From: Beroe forskalii
Taxonomy: Eukaryota; Ctenophora; Nuda; Beroida; Beroidae
Reading direction: 5' to 3'
Assembly: GCA_011033025.1 (NCBI GenBank)
Contig: WFMF01000429.1
Span: 62,001 to 126,000 of the forward strand
Length of the DNA: 64,000 nucleotides
Shown here: piece by piece, positions 19,860-31,336 of the stretch
How the letters are laid out: every line of letters begins with the position of its first letter
Position numbering within the stretch: the first letter of the stretch is position 1
The notes under the pieces: model-generated
Databases searched by the model: none
What the model saw: only the letters and a program-made list of their open reading frames with translations
What the model was told of the DNA's origin: nothing
Program-made: the position numbers and the translations under genes

Positions 19860-21570
19860 AAACCATAATAACTGACAAAAATTAGAACAATATCCTGTGT
19901 TTCAATTCAATCATCAACATCATGGACCTGTTGATGACATTCAAGGAGCTCCTTTTTTCTATAAAGATCCCTTCTACGACAGCTCCTCTTCCTCCAACAC
20001 ATCCTCTTCATCCTCCCCCTCTTCTACACCAGATACTCCCAGTTTAAAGAGCCGGAATTCCATGTCCTGGTCCCACCTCAACCTCCTTCAAAACCAATAG
20101 AATCAAAGTTCAGTATCCGTATCCTGCTCATCTGCCACCAAAGCTGACAGAACCTTAGACCAGATCAAAGTCCCTAGACCCTAAGTGCCAGATCAGAATG
20201 TGGCAACAGACACTTCACAGCTAACTACACCTCCATAAAAAAGATTGATTCCTGGATAATGGAGCTGTGGACTTACGCCAAGACCTGCTCTGGCATCAAA
20301 TCTCTATAGCTGTAGGGAAAGAAAGGCCTCCAAACCTCTGATCAAGCACAGAGCAGCAAACTTCACATACAGAGAGGCACTGAAGAGGTTTGGAAGAGTT
20401 CCACGAATAGAGAACATGCCTCCTATAATGGCAGCACTAAAAGTAAAGGAACTGTGCATTTTGAAACATACTGAGTAGATTTGGTTCCAAGTTATTATTA
20501 TTATTATTATTATTAAATCAGAATAGTACAAATACTATCGAACCTCTACACGTAGGCATAACATTCACTTGATAAGATTGTAATATCTATTGAGATTTAT
20601 CTAATCTTCTAATGCTAAATTAGTTATCTTGAAATCAATTATGAAAAATAAACTGTAGGACCCTCTTAAAACTTTTAAACAATAACCAATACAATGAATG
20701 GGACATTCTAGTCAAGCACACGTAGTGCATAAATTATAATAAATAAATTAAGTTACATAAATAAATAAATTAAAGTTAAGTACTGCTGGTGTCATCGAAA
20801 ACCTTTGACTGTAATTAAGTAATTAACTATCCAATTCAATTCAATAATCAATTCAGTTTATTTCAATTTAGTTCAAATTAGTTCAATTCTATTCAATTAA
20901 GTTCAATTCAATTAAATTCAATTCACTTAAACATAAATTTCAGCATGCCAAGCAATTATGGAGTGGCCCAACTACAAGGATTCATAGAAAACTAACAGAT
21001 CCTGTTTTTCCGCATGTCCCATAGCACTAAAATTACTTAGTTTTCAGGACGCATTTGTTTTGGAGGTGCCCGACTCAGCCACATTTTCAAACATTATAAA
21101 ACCTGCAGGTCCTACAGGAGAGTCAAATATGCATAAAATTCAGAATATACAAAATTCAAATATACATAAAGTCCAGAATATAATCTGACTACAGTAAAAA
21201 CATTTGAGTCCATGGAATCATTCAAAACTTGGAGAAGATGCTTTTTATTTCTGATTAGTCCACAAAACATGCTGATTGCTGACCTGGATAATGAGAAAGC
21301 TGCATATTTCCAATTCGTCCACAAATATAGGAATGCATAAACACATGACTTTTATGGCTCTTCATTTTCCAATTTATCCTGCCAGAGGTCTTGATGATGT
21401 GAGGTCTTTCCTTGAAATTGGAGCATTCTTTAAGTCTTTGCAACATTAAGGGGTCAGATCAGTCATAATTTGGCCAAAATTATCTGATCATTGGTCTGAT
21501 ATTTTCAACTTATTAAGGAGTTGCTGCATGGCAGTATTGCTGAGATGGTTGCTGCGATTCCAGGAATTGA
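19860..21570. other. No recognised gene; AT-rich repeats
   Basis: A plus-strand Ser-rich frame near 19897-20100 has no recognisable domain. An (ATT)n microsatellite lies at 20492-20515 and TTCAATTCAATT/AATAAATAAAT tracts at 20735-20935. I see no supported gene; undetected 5' exons of the intersectin-like gene may lie here. Confidence 0.4.
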
Positions 21571-21580
21571 TGTTGTGACA

Positions 21581-21641
21581 GTATAAATCTATGATGCATT
21601 ATACTTATATTCTATAAGTATAATGCATCATAGATTTATAC
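21581..21641. repeat. Perfect 29-bp-stem hairpin
   Basis: GTATAAATCTATGATGCATT plus ATACTTATA (21581-21609) is followed by the 3-nt spacer TTC and its exact reverse complement (21613-21641). No mismatch in 29 bp; flanks do not extend it. Confidence 0.95.
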
Positions 21642-21956
21642 CGGCATCATTGATTTTGCTATTGAGTGACCTGGGATTAAAGATCATGTATTTTAAGCAA
21701 GCTTGTCTTTCACATGTGTCATAAGAGCCGATTACTTTCCTTGGTAAAAAAGGATGGTTCTTTTTACTTTTTCAAGCTGTTCTAGGTACACAAGACATGA
21801 GATGCTGTTGGCCTCGTGATTGGTGAAGTCATTTTTATTTTTGGTCTTCAAGCAGTTTTCACAGCAACTTGCACTGCACCTGAGCTAGCTTTGACAAGAC
21901 ATGTCCGAAGTGTCGACAGCTTCATTTCACCATTTTTAAGCCCACATAGGTGTGTG

Positions 21957-22352
21957 CAACGCAAACGAGTTGCTAAACACGTATATCTCTGTTTGCGTTG
22001 CGCGGCGCACTTCCTCCCGTAGGGAAGTGCGCGGCGCGTGCAAACATGACACACATATGCGTATATTCCTGTTTGCGTTGCGCGGCGCGCTTCATCAGGA
22101 CCAGGGAAGCTTAGCGCGCGGCGCGTACACACAGCTTCCTCTAACCAGAGTCCTGGTTAAGGCAAACACACACCTATATGTGGGTTTAAGAACCATGCGT
22201 GCTTAAAACAAACTTGCCCTGGCTCTAACCAGCGCTCTCAGCTCAGCTCTGGTTTCGCGCACGGGGTGCGCGGCGCGTCTCGCGATGCACCCCTGGTTAG
22301 GGGAACGCGCAACGCAAACAGGGATATACGTGTTTAGCAACTGATTGCGTTG
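21957..22352. mobile_element. CpG-dense element with 46-bp inverted repeats
   Basis: The left arm starts CAACGCAAACGAGTTGCTAA and continues ACACGTATATCTCTG; the right arm is its reverse complement with a few mismatches (21957-22002 and 22307-22352). The interior is full of GCGCGGCGCG and smaller hairpins, and a second inverted pair (TTAAGCCCACATAGGTGTG near 21936; reverse complement near 22165) crosses the left end. No target duplication is evident. Open frames here reflect GC content only. Confidence 0.7.
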
Positions 22353-22998
22353 ATATGTCTTCTCGAGCGAATCGCGCGGGCATCGCGCGCAAGCCACAGA
22401 GATTTTTAATTTTTAAAGAAACTTTTCTGCTTGGTTTCTTAATAAGATGGCTTCTTAATTTCATGTAAAAGGGTAGCCTTTTAAACAGTCTCTATAACTG
22501 TTTAAGTGCTCACCCTTATCTAGATGGATTTCACCCATCCCTAGCGCGCAACACTCGGAAATTTGGAGGGTCGTGTTGCAGACTCCCCGCGGAAAAAAAA
22601 TGGCGCGCGGCGGAGGGTGGGGTAAAATCCTACTAACCCTTATCATTATTTTTTTAATAATGAGATGACTCAAAGCACCTAGATAGGGGTGTTAATTGAT
22701 ATCGAAGTACTTTATGTTGCATTTAAGTTATGAAACCATGAACACATTGTAACATGTGTTGAAATTAACGATGTAGTTTTGTGAAGAGTTTGTTTTGGAA
22801 CCGTGTTGCTGTAAAGCAAAAAGTTTTATACTTTATACTTTTAAGCATGACCAAGAAGCTCCATTAAACAACATCGAAAAAATACAGTATTGTGCTTTGA
22901 AAATTCATTTCAATATTCTGAACAATATTCCAGAAATACCAACTTCTCAATTAGTTATAACACAGCATATTTTAAATTAACTAGCCGAGGAAGGTGCT
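22353..22998. other. No gene seen
   Basis: Unique AT-rich sequence with a short GC-rich patch near 22540-22620 (CCGCGG, GCGCGCGG). No domain or repeat pair recognised. Confidence 0.4.
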
Positions 22999-23187
22999 TA
23001 ATATACGCTTAGAGCATGGCTGGGAATCTGCTAATAGAAATTATTGCACAAGGCGTAGACGAGTGCAATAATTTGTATTGTTGCACGAGGAGCAGGCCGA
23101 GTGCGACAATACCAAGTGTACTGGGCCGAAGCTGAGTGCAATAATTTTATTAGCGTCATGACCATTTGCCATGCTCTTAGTGTATTA
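22999..23187. mobile_element. Miniature element with conserved-loop hairpins
   Basis: Ends TAATATACGCTTAGAGCATG and the reverse complement of CCATGCTCTTAGTGTATTA form inverted repeats. Inside are two hairpins, 23039-23072 (ATTATTGCAC stem) and 23075-23111 (GTATTGTTGCAC stem), whose loops match others in the window. One end of the same family recurs at 58467-58497. Confidence 0.65.
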
Positions 23188-23612
23188 GCCAATGTGAGGA
23201 GTGCAATATTACTTATTATTGCACGCCTACAAGTACCCTCAAAATTGGCTATTACCATATGGAGTTTTCTGAAGAGGATAAATAATATACTCATTTTCAA
23301 TGTTGTATTCTCGAATCTGGCAGTAAAGCTTGCAGTGTAAAGTAGTTCTGATTTGAATCCATTTTTGCATTTTTGGTGTTTCACTATGGGCTCCCCCTCA
23401 GTCAATGCTATAAACAATCAAGTTCAACAACTTTCCAATCGCAGTAGACTATATATGACACTCTTTCTTGTGAGCTTGACTACAAAGATGACTGTATTTG
23501 TTCTACAAAGAAGAGATTTCTTGTGAGATATTCTTAATGAACTAACTAAATCCTTTAAATCCACAGATATTCTATTTGGTGCCTCACAAAGACGTTATCA
23601 GTTGACTCAACC

Positions 23613-24932
23613 ATGATCTCAGCTGGGTTATCAAATTTGCCATGGGAAGTAATTCAAGAAATAGTTTCTCATTTAGATGCAGCTGACATCAGAAACCTTT
23701 CTCTAGCTAGCAGAAGCCTCAGGGAAATGATGGACGATGAACATTTCTTGCTCACTTTTGCAAAAAAGAATCTACCATTTCATGTCACTAAACTTGACCC
23801 AAAAAATGTAATGGGATATTTTCTCATGTTGTTCCATTTCAGAAGTCACATCAACAAAACGTTCTTTGATCGATATACTTATGAGGATGACACTGATAAA
23901 CATGGCACCTTTTTACAAATTATATTTTGTAACAATGAGTTCTCTATCAAAGGTTATATCTGTTCAGTTTGGGGGCAGCTTGATTACTATGAGACACTTA
24001 ATACTAAGTTCATGAAACAATTGTTATTTAACATTTCCATCAGAAGTCCCTCTGAATCTCTTAGCAAAACTGTTTACAAAGTGAATGATTTTTGTTGCTC
24101 TGGTGAGTGTGAAAATTGTGGGGAATCTAGATATGGTGTTTTTAATGAAGAAGTTAGAGAAGTAAATGATGTTGACCCTAATGTATCATCAATCAAATTC
24201 TTTACAGATAAGAATTCTGGACCACAAATTGATATCAATTACCTCAATCATCTTCATGGTAGACATAAAAATGGTATCCATTATGATGAAATCAATCCTA
24301 AACAAATTGATACATTCAATGTTGGCACACCCCCACCTGGAACTACTTGGAAAAATCATGTAGAGGTTGTCACATCTTATGATCAGAATGCCTTACTGAA
24401 ACCTGGAATATACTGTGGATTACCTTACAGCAGGACCATAAGTGATGATATTGAACAATGTTATTGCTACAACTCTGGACTTACTCAGCTTATTCCATGC
24501 TTTTTACAATACATTCACCATGTCAGAGAGAATGTCTGGGATAAGAAAATATATATTTTAGCATCTACTGGTTTTCAAGTTTGTCAGTCTGGCATCTGTC
24601 TGAAAATTGATACCTCTAATAATGAGCTATCAAGTTATATAAGCAGACCATTTTCTATCAATTTAAATGTAAGAAATCATGTTAGAAACTATTCAGTTTC
24701 ATCAAGTTGCATCCCAAAAACTTATAGATATTTTGAAGAATTTAATAAACATGATGAAAGCTTATTGTTCTGGCCCCCAGTTAAGTCAAGAGGTAATAGA
24801 ATTAGGGAGTTAGACTCATGTCCTTGTGCAATCCTGATATTTGACCAGAGTACTATTGGTTACATACCTCTTAATGACAGAGAGCTATATCTTCTCACTA
24901 GAGCTGATGATCTTATAAGCCATCCTTTTTAA
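23613..24932 (+). CDS. F-box protein, intronless
   Basis: 439 codons from ATG to TAA with no intron. F-box proteins are substrate receptors of SCF (Skp1-Cullin1-F-box) ubiquitin ligases. Residues about 5-50 read LSNLPWEVIQEIVSHLDAAD then IRNLSLASRSLREMM, a good F-box (LP-E---I---L---D---L). The rest, about 380 residues, has no WD, Kelch or LRR repeats that I can see; it holds a Cys cluster CCSGECENCG near residue 165 and a C-terminal CPCAILIFDQSTIGYIPL segment, perhaps a novel substrate-binding domain. The start is the first in-frame ATG. A poly-A signal follows at 25067-25072. It lies 398 bp upstream of another intronless gene on the same strand; both could be retrogenes or ancestral single-exon genes. 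Confidence 0.85.
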   Translation: MISAGLSNLPWEVIQEIVSHLDAADIRNLSLASRSLREMMDDEHFLLTFAKKNLPFHVTKLDPKNVMGYFLMLFHFRSHINKTFFDRYTYEDDTDKHGTFLQIIFCNNEFSIKGYICSVWGQLDYYETLNTKFMKQLLFNISIRSPSESLSKTVYKVNDFCCSGECENCGESRYGVFNEEVREVNDVDPNVSSIKFFTDKNSGPQIDINYLNHLHGRHKNGIHYDEINPKQIDTFNVGTPPPGTTWKNHVEVVTSYDQNALLKPGIYCGLPYSRTISDDIEQCYCYNSGLTQLIPCFLQYIHHVRENVWDKKIYILASTGFQVCQSGICLKIDTSNNELSSYISRPFSINLNVRNHVRNYSVSSSCIPKTYRYFEEFNKHDESLLFWPPVKSRGNRIRELDSCPCAILIFDQSTIGYIPLNDRELYLLTRADDLISHPF

Positions 24933-25066
24933 ATTATTTCATTGAATCATGGTATTTAAATGAATCATTGATATTTTAGGGTTTTATCTGATAATTCTTA
25001 CTTACTAGGTATAGTTTGTTTGTTTCTAACATCTTAACCTGATATTTTTGTAAATACAATGCTCAA

Positions 25067-25072
25067 AATAAA
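25067..25072 (+). terminator. Poly-A signal of the F-box gene
   Basis: AATAAA 135 nt after the stop codon, before the next gene starts. Confidence 0.6.
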
Positions 25073-25330
25073 AAGAATCTGTTATCATTTCATTAATTAC
25101 TGTTTCACTTAATTGTGCTTATCACTTCATTAGCTAATTAAAATGCAGTATGTGTTAATTGCGTTTTCTGCATCATTTGAACTAGAATCAAGAGCTGGTT
25201 AAATCATTGAAAAATTAAAAACATGCCCTTTATTATATGAGAAAGTGATTGCTGATTATCATTGTATTGTATCATATTATACTTAGTCAGAATTTTTTGT
25301 CCCAAATGAAAATTTATCTCCACTGAACTT

Positions 25331-26395
25331 ATGAAGTGCCCTTATATCAAATTTGAGGTTATGTCCAATGATGTGAAAAATGAAACTAATGAATATGGAT
25401 TTGATTGGCCCCCAACATTTGACAAAGATTTTCATTCATTTTATCTTGAAAAAAAGAGGAGAAAAGATCTCAAGTATATTCCAAAATGGGAAGCTCTAAA
25501 TGGAGTTTATATTAGGAATAAAGATTTAAAGAAAATGGTAAGAAAAGGTATTCCTCGGCAATATCGATGTGATGTCTGGATGTCAGTATCATCAGCTAGG
25601 AAACTCATGTTAGAAAATGAAGGAAAGTACTGTGAGTTGACAGCCAAGAATTCTGGTGAAAGCAAGTATAGTAAAATTCTAGACAGTAATGGTGAAGCTC
25701 AGCTTGATGTTATTCAACGAGATTTGTGTAGAACTTTCCCAGAAAACCCTTCTTTCAAAGATTCCACTATGCAAAAGAATCTTCAGGACATTCTCATCGC
25801 ATACTGTCTATTCAAACCTGAAGTTGGATATTGTCAAGGACTTAATTACATTGTTGGTTCTTTGCTTCTTGCCACTCAGAGACCTGATGGCGAACTTTTA
25901 CCAGAGCAGTGTTTCTGGCTCTTAGTAGCTTTGATGGAGATAATTCCCGACTATCATTCTGTGAGTATGTCTTGTCTGAATACAGATTGCTTGGTATTGG
26001 AAAAAATTATCACCAAAAAGATGCCTAAAACACACTTGAAAGTATCTAGCTTTGGACTACCTTTGCAGATGTTCATGACCAAATGGTTTGTTTGTTTATT
26101 TGTTGATATTCTTCCATTTCATACCGTTCTTCATGTGTGGGATACACTGTTTTATGAAGGGTTCAAAATTTTGTTTCGTGTTGCTTTTCATCAGTTTTTA
26201 CTTCATAAACAGGAGCTCAAAGGATTAGAGGATCCTTCAGCTCTTGCTTTAACATTTAGAGAAATGTTTTGGGACTCCAAAGCATGGGACAATTATGAAT
26301 ACATGAAAAACACATTTAAGAAAACTGGTAAAATGAGCCGAGAGTCATTGACTAGAATAAGAGAACTTCAAAACAATGAAAATAGAGAACCTTAG
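25331..26395 (+). CDS. TBC-domain Rab GTPase-activating protein, GRTP1-like, intronless
   Basis: 354 codons. TBC proteins stimulate GTP hydrolysis by Rab GTPases on membranes. EYGFDWP near the N terminus and the RKGIPRQYRCDVW motif (about residues 71-83) align with growth hormone-regulated TBC protein 1. The arginine finger is present in IQRDLCRTFP (Arg134) and the glutamine finger in VGYCQGLNY (Gln169), so the domain should be catalytically competent. FVCLFVDILPFHTVLHVWD, the conserved late TBC helices, is intact to about residue 300. Overall length fits the family. The first ATG is used; a second at codon 11 (MSNDVKNETNEYGF) is equally possible. There are no introns, whereas vertebrate GRTP1 has several, which suggests a retrocopy or intron loss. 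A poly-A signal lies at 26538-26543. Confidence 0.92.
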   Translation: MKCPYIKFEVMSNDVKNETNEYGFDWPPTFDKDFHSFYLEKKRRKDLKYIPKWEALNGVYIRNKDLKKMVRKGIPRQYRCDVWMSVSSARKLMLENEGKYCELTAKNSGESKYSKILDSNGEAQLDVIQRDLCRTFPENPSFKDSTMQKNLQDILIAYCLFKPEVGYCQGLNYIVGSLLLATQRPDGELLPEQCFWLLVALMEIIPDYHSVSMSCLNTDCLVLEKIITKKMPKTHLKVSSFGLPLQMFMTKWFVCLFVDILPFHTVLHVWDTLFYEGFKILFRVAFHQFLLHKQELKGLEDPSALALTFREMFWDSKAWDNYEYMKNTFKKTGKMSRESLTRIRELQNNENREP

Positions 26396-26537
26396 TATGC
26401 TTTCTGTTCCATGATATTTCTTCATATTCTGTTGATAATCTTCCTTTGACTACCACATCTGATTACTAACTACACATTGATTTGTTACAGTTTTAAATCA
26501 TCAAGCCAAAATTAGGTTAAGATGCAATGGGATTTGA

Positions 26538-26543
26538 AATAAA
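26538..26543 (+). terminator. Poly-A signal of the TBC gene
   Basis: AATAAA about 143 nt downstream of the TAG stop. Confidence 0.6.
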
Positions 26544-26599
26544 CTTTACTGTTTTTAATCAATGTTATCTATTACCATGTATCACAATTTTCATTCATT

Positions 26600-27560
26600 T
26601 CTTATCATAATATCCATCCTACTGATTGGTTCTTCTGAATCTGAACCATACTCTACATTGATTCAAAAGCCATTTTGTGGCTAATAATCAGATTTTATAT
26701 TGCCAGTTGCAGTTAAATTAAACATTAGGGAAATAAGACCCAATTTTACGAGTCACTTAGGTGTTATAAAGAATTCATTTAAGTAACCATAAAATTTTTG
26801 GTTTTTCAATATTTTAATCATTGAACAATAAGATTGGTCCTAATTTTCAGTTAATTTGAATTTAAAGACTCTTATCCTCAATGTCAAATAATCGGTTTTC
26901 AAGTGAAAAAAACCTTCTGGATTGAATTGAATTGAGCCCTTGGGCGCATTATTCTGATTAAATAATTGCTGGGATTATTGTATTACTTTATTTCAACTTG
27001 TAAAAGTTGATGTTGTTGCTCTTTTGCTGTTGCAGATTCTAATCAAATGTATTTTCTAATGAAATACTGAAGGAACTTACTACTTAGTTGAAATTATAGG
27101 GAACCCCTTCTTTTAATTCCTAGAGTGAAATTAACTATAATTGAAGCCGTTGCTATTTATATGATTTTTCTTTAAAGCTAATTTAATTTATTGGAGAGTA
27201 ATATATCATAATCTATGTGAATAATAATTTGTTTATATCATTAATAGTATATTGATTGAATTATGTTTTTCCGTGTGCTGTTTTACATGATGACTGTTCT
27301 CTTTGTGTGTTTTCATGATTCAATCGAGATATCTCATATGCGATCAACCATTCATTAATTGATGATCAATTGATAAGTTAATTGATTTGAGATTGACTAG
27401 ATTTCTTGGACGAATACCTACTGAATGGCTGTAAAAATATAAGCACTACAAGTCCAATGTTACCATGACAATCTCAATATGAACTTCATGATAAATTGTC
27501 AAATTCTGATAAATAAACATCTGAATTGTAATGTTATTACAATAGTTTGATATGAGCTAA
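26600..27560. other. Intergenic, no gene seen
   Basis: AT-rich sequence with scattered ATTGAATTGAATTG and TTAATTGATGATCAATTGAT runs; nothing recognised on either strand. Confidence 0.5.
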
Positions 27561-27585
27561 CTATTGAGGCCCGGACAGGGTTTAT

Positions 27586-27702
27586 ATGATCCAACGCTTG
27601 GAGGTTCACATCGCAAACTTAGCTCTATGCATCCGTCAAAATAATGTCGACAAGTTCTTGGAGTATTACGATACTGCTCTAACAGATCTAACTCAAAAAC
27701 AG
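27586..27702 (+). CDS. Isolated coding exon of an unrecognised gene
   Basis: Open from ATG to a good donor (AAACAG|GTATGT): MIQRLEVHIANLALCIRQNN then VDKFLEYYDTALTDLTQKQ, 39 codons, phase 0 at the donor. The composition is helix-like and codon use is balanced, unlike the surrounding AT-rich noise. The frame is also open upstream of the ATG to about 27550, so this could be an internal exon with an acceptor near cattgag. No downstream partner exon was found and I do not recognise the protein. Confidence 0.4.
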
Positions 27703-28740
27703 GTATGTCATTTTATCATTTTACTGAAATTACATTTATTGCGCTATCAATTTTGATTTTGATGATCAAAATTATCATCAATATGCCAACGAATGAACTA
27801 GTTGAAAAATGTTGGTATTGCATGGATTTTAAGCAACAGTTCATCGATTGATTTACATAACTCAGAAGACTTTTATCTTTCTAGAATTTCTATTGAAACA
27901 GTTTACTCCACTCAACCTACTATGAATACCATTTGACATTTCTGTGAGCTTGTTATTCTAATTGGGTCACTCACATATTTTATATTTATTTGTTATAATT
28001 GAATCAAATCCCACCTACATTCGGCAGTCCGTACATAATACCAGCTACTGAGAGCGAGGGAGGTCAGGTGAAATTTCTTGGGTCCTGAATGATCAACAGG
28101 AGATTTAATTAATGTAATCTTATCGGCCTAACTGAGTTACCTGATCAATTATCATTTGAATTACGACGGCGTTAAACCATTAGAATACAATCATCTCAAT
28201 ATGAATCATATTTTAAGAGAGTTTTGCCAATTTTGATAATAATGATATTATATATTATGTAGAGCGCGAGGCGATTGCAAATGGAAAATCGCCTAGCTCA
28301 TATGAGTTTTAAACAATTCCATGCCAAACGCACATTAAAAGTTCGGAACCCCGGGAGGCCTCTAACCGGAGTATCAAATTATCACACGTCCCCTCGAATA
28401 TTCCAGTGGCGTTTAATATTATTACTTATCATGTGTTGCCGATATGACTAGTGAATATAATATTTTGTGATGTAGGTAATGGATATGTCAGTTCCTGCCA
28501 CCTCTCGTTGCCCTGTGTTTTTTGGCGTGTGATTTATCCTGTTTGGGTGTCCCTTGTAACGGGGACCCCGATAGACGGGAATAAGTTATGTTCACTACCC
28601 CGGGTCATCTGGCAACACCGGGCTTCTGCTTTAGTGTTAATTCCAATCTTCGAAATACCACTCTCGTGCATATTGCTACCGTGCAGTATAACTGGTCGTG
28701 GTACAATTCGCTAATCTAACGCCGCAGAAGTGATACTGTC
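27703..28740. other. Intron or intergenic, no gene seen
   Basis: Mostly AT-rich; a palindromic patch at 28262-28305 (GCGAGGCGATT...AATCGCCTAGCTC). No supported exon. Confidence 0.4.
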
Positions 28741-28745
28741 GCACT

Positions 28746-28852
28746 AATTGCACTCGGCTAACGCCTCGTGTCAATTATTAAACTAATAAGGACTCGGCTT
28801 CGCCTAGGGTTATTAGTACATTAATTGGCACTCGGCTTCACCTCGTGCAATT
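28746..28852. repeat. Three tandem hairpins with a shared loop
   Basis: 28746-28776 (AATTGCACTCGGCTAACGCC...), 28782-28817 (ACTAATAAGGACTCGGCTTC...) and 28823-28852 (AATTGGCACTCGGCTTCACC...) each fold with different stems around a CTCGGCTnCGCCT-like loop. Confidence 0.75.
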
Positions 28853-28859
28853 GATGCAA

Positions 28860-30200
28860 CAGCATCATGATGTGCTGTTAGATTAGCGTAGATAAAATGT
28901 TCGGAGTTCTGCTACTGCGGCATGTATTTACAGTAGAGACGTGCACTGCACCCTTCATATCTGTCATACTTCACTGTAATGACACTTCACTATAAGAGCA
29001 ATGGTATCTCAATGAGTGTCAGGGCCTACTGTTATTCGTTCTACACGACTTTAATAAGCAATAATCAAGCGCCTTTAATTTGTAAAAGCAACCTTTAATA
29101 TGGAGGTGCTAAAAGCCTGTTAGATTTGCAAATGCTGGATCTCGTATATTATACTCACCCAAATGTGCTGGTGTGCTTTGGACAGAGCATTTAGCATCAC
29201 ATTGTTCTTGAGAATTATACCAATCTCTATCAAAGAGGAGCATTGAGACACACGTATTTTAGCATTTTGTGGTTGAAGCGATGGCACTAATGATTTAAAG
29301 CGATGGCACTTATGCTTTAACCACAACTGCTTACTCAGCCGTCTGCTAGTGATCGTCCCACGTATTTTAGTAACTCACTTTTACTTTCAACTCAAGTATA
29401 GCTAGTGATGTGTGTTGCTGACTGTATTTTCGTCTAGATTTGAAGATTTGTAGATCTGATTCTCTGATAGTCTTGCTTGGTCCAGCAGGTTGCTTCTAGA
29501 ATTCTGCGTTCCCTGGAATTTAATCTACTTCAGATTTCTCTCTGAAGCTTCATCTGGTTCTGGTGTTCTTAATGCATGATGCATCTCTAGATGCATCTAG
29601 AATATCGTTTTCCATCATTACTTTAGAAAGGCATTACAGGAATATCCAAAGCTTTACGTTCTTAAGTTTTTATGTGCGTGACGTGTGCTATAAGACAAGC
29701 ACTGCGTGATATATAACGCACTGTGTGTCTTAGAGCAGTGCGTTACATGTCACGTGACGTGTGCTCTAAAAACACTCAGTGCGTGACATGTGAGCCTCTA
29801 AGACACGCTACAGAAAGCTATTAATAGCACGAAGGTGTGATTGCAGAAGCAGCGTTATGACACTAGTGTATCACCAAGTAGTTGTAGTAGTGGTATTGGT
29901 ATAAGCTTATAAGCGATATATTCTACTGCCATACCATTACTGATATATATATTATATCGTGCATTATTTCTACGTGTTTTTGTGCGACTCTACTGTCTCG
30001 TTGATATGCTGTACTGGAACTCTCTCTATACTCGTGACTTGTACGGCATTTGTAGCCTTAGTTATTGAGTTATTTGGGAGTTTTCAGTTCCAGAGTAACT
30101 GTATGTATAATAATGTAAATTATCCATATTTATTAATAGTTTCTCATTGTTTTCAAATTTACTTTAGAACTGCTTAGTTAACTTAATTTTTTCTGAGTTC
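28860..30200. other. No protein gene seen; palindromic GTGCGTGACGTG region
   Basis: 29670-29815 contains alternating GTGCGTGACGTGTGCT / AGCACTGCGTGATA / GTGTCTTAGAGCAGTGCG segments forming several inverted pairs, probably another foldback element. The rest shows nothing recognisable. Confidence 0.4.
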
Positions 30201-30206
30201 TTCATT

Positions 30207-30377
30207 TTAAAGACCATAGGTCTTATCAAAACAACAAACGAATAAGTCTGCCTTTTCCGGTTTCTCTTCGGATATTTTCCGGGATTTTGTTTTTGATTTA
30301 GCCGCTGATGAAAAGATGGGATTTGCCTCAGCTTTTGGTTTCGGCTTTTGCTCTTCAATGACGCCTCTCAGCACCAT
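30207..30377 (-). CDS. Small basic ORF or terminal exon, hypothetical
   Basis: 56 codons: MVLRGVIEEQKPKPKAEANP, then Lys/Ser-rich KSKTKSRKISEEKPEKADLF, ending VCCFDKTYGL and TAA. The upstream sequence gtgtttctctag is a fair acceptor directly before AAT ATG, and a minus-strand AATAAA lies near 30127-30133. It could be the last exon of a gene or a small protein; I recognise no family. Confidence 0.35.
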   Translation of the reverse strand: MVLRGVIEEQKPKPKAEANPIFSSAAKSKTKSRKISEEKPEKADLFVCCFDKTYGL

Positions 30378-30508
30378 ATTCTAGAGAAACACTCGCCTTT
30401 GCATAATATGCGTGATATTACGACGACAATAGTGTAAATAACACGTAGGATAATCACTTGAAACGTTAGGCGGGACACCTGTTTCTTTGTGCTGTAGTAA
30501 GCTAGTCT

Positions 30509-30745
30509 TTATCCGCGCCCTCATCCGTAGGTGTTTTCACCTTTTTCTGTTTCTTTGAAAATGTTTGATTGCAAACATACGCGGTAACGTCCTAACGTCC
30601 CTGCATAACGCGGTTTTCTTCACCCCCTTACAGTTCAGGTATAGGCATTGCGGACTGGCTAATTAGATCGTGTTTCATCCCGTGGCGCGCAATGATCCAA
30701 CGGAGATGCTAAGATGGTGTTATCAAACAACACGTGAATGAGACA
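30509..30745. repeat. Dispersed repeat R, intact copy
   Basis: Shares ATCCGnGCCCTnATCCGTAG, GTTTTCACCTTTTTCTGTTT, GATTGCAAACAT and GATGCTAAGATGGTGTTAT with 36735-38750, where the second copy is split by two insertions. This copy therefore shows the pre-insertion arrangement. Confidence 0.7.
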
Positions 30746-31336
30746 ACACGCTCTGTTACTGTTAGCGACTGCTATCATGTTAGTGGGCCTAGTAGATGGG
30801 TGAAGATCAAATGACCAAGGGAATACTTTCAAACCTTAAAACAGCACTTAAACATTATGCGTCAACCCATATTAGTAAAGTTATATGAACTTTAGATAAT
30901 TTTTAAATTTTCCCACGCTCGGAAACGGGCGTGGCCATATGACCCCCCAAGACGTCGATTCATCGAACGGCAGCTAGTCATTTTTTTCAGCATGGACAGA
31001 AGTGCCGAATATCGTCGAGAAACCCTCTCGAGTTTCGAGAATCAGATTAATCATTTGAAACCGGTATTTCGCAAAAGAACTTCCATTCAAATCAATTCAA
31101 ACAAAAATCAATAAACACACACATAAATTCTCCTAAATCAAAGCAGGAAATGGAAGTTGAAAATTTTCAAAGTCACCCCCTGGACTCAGGATTTGTCATT
31201 GAAAAGTTAACAAAAAAAATACTATCTTTAGAGGGAATAAATAATTTTCAAGGCATCAACCGAATGATATTTTAAGTTCGTTTAAGAAGAAAAATTACCC
31301 AAAACCATGTAGAAGAACCATTGAAGCTAAAAGAAT

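Noticed and set aside
21848..22397. Several open frames in CpG-dense sequence
   Set aside because: Explained by high GC in an inverted-repeat element; present on both strands with no domain.
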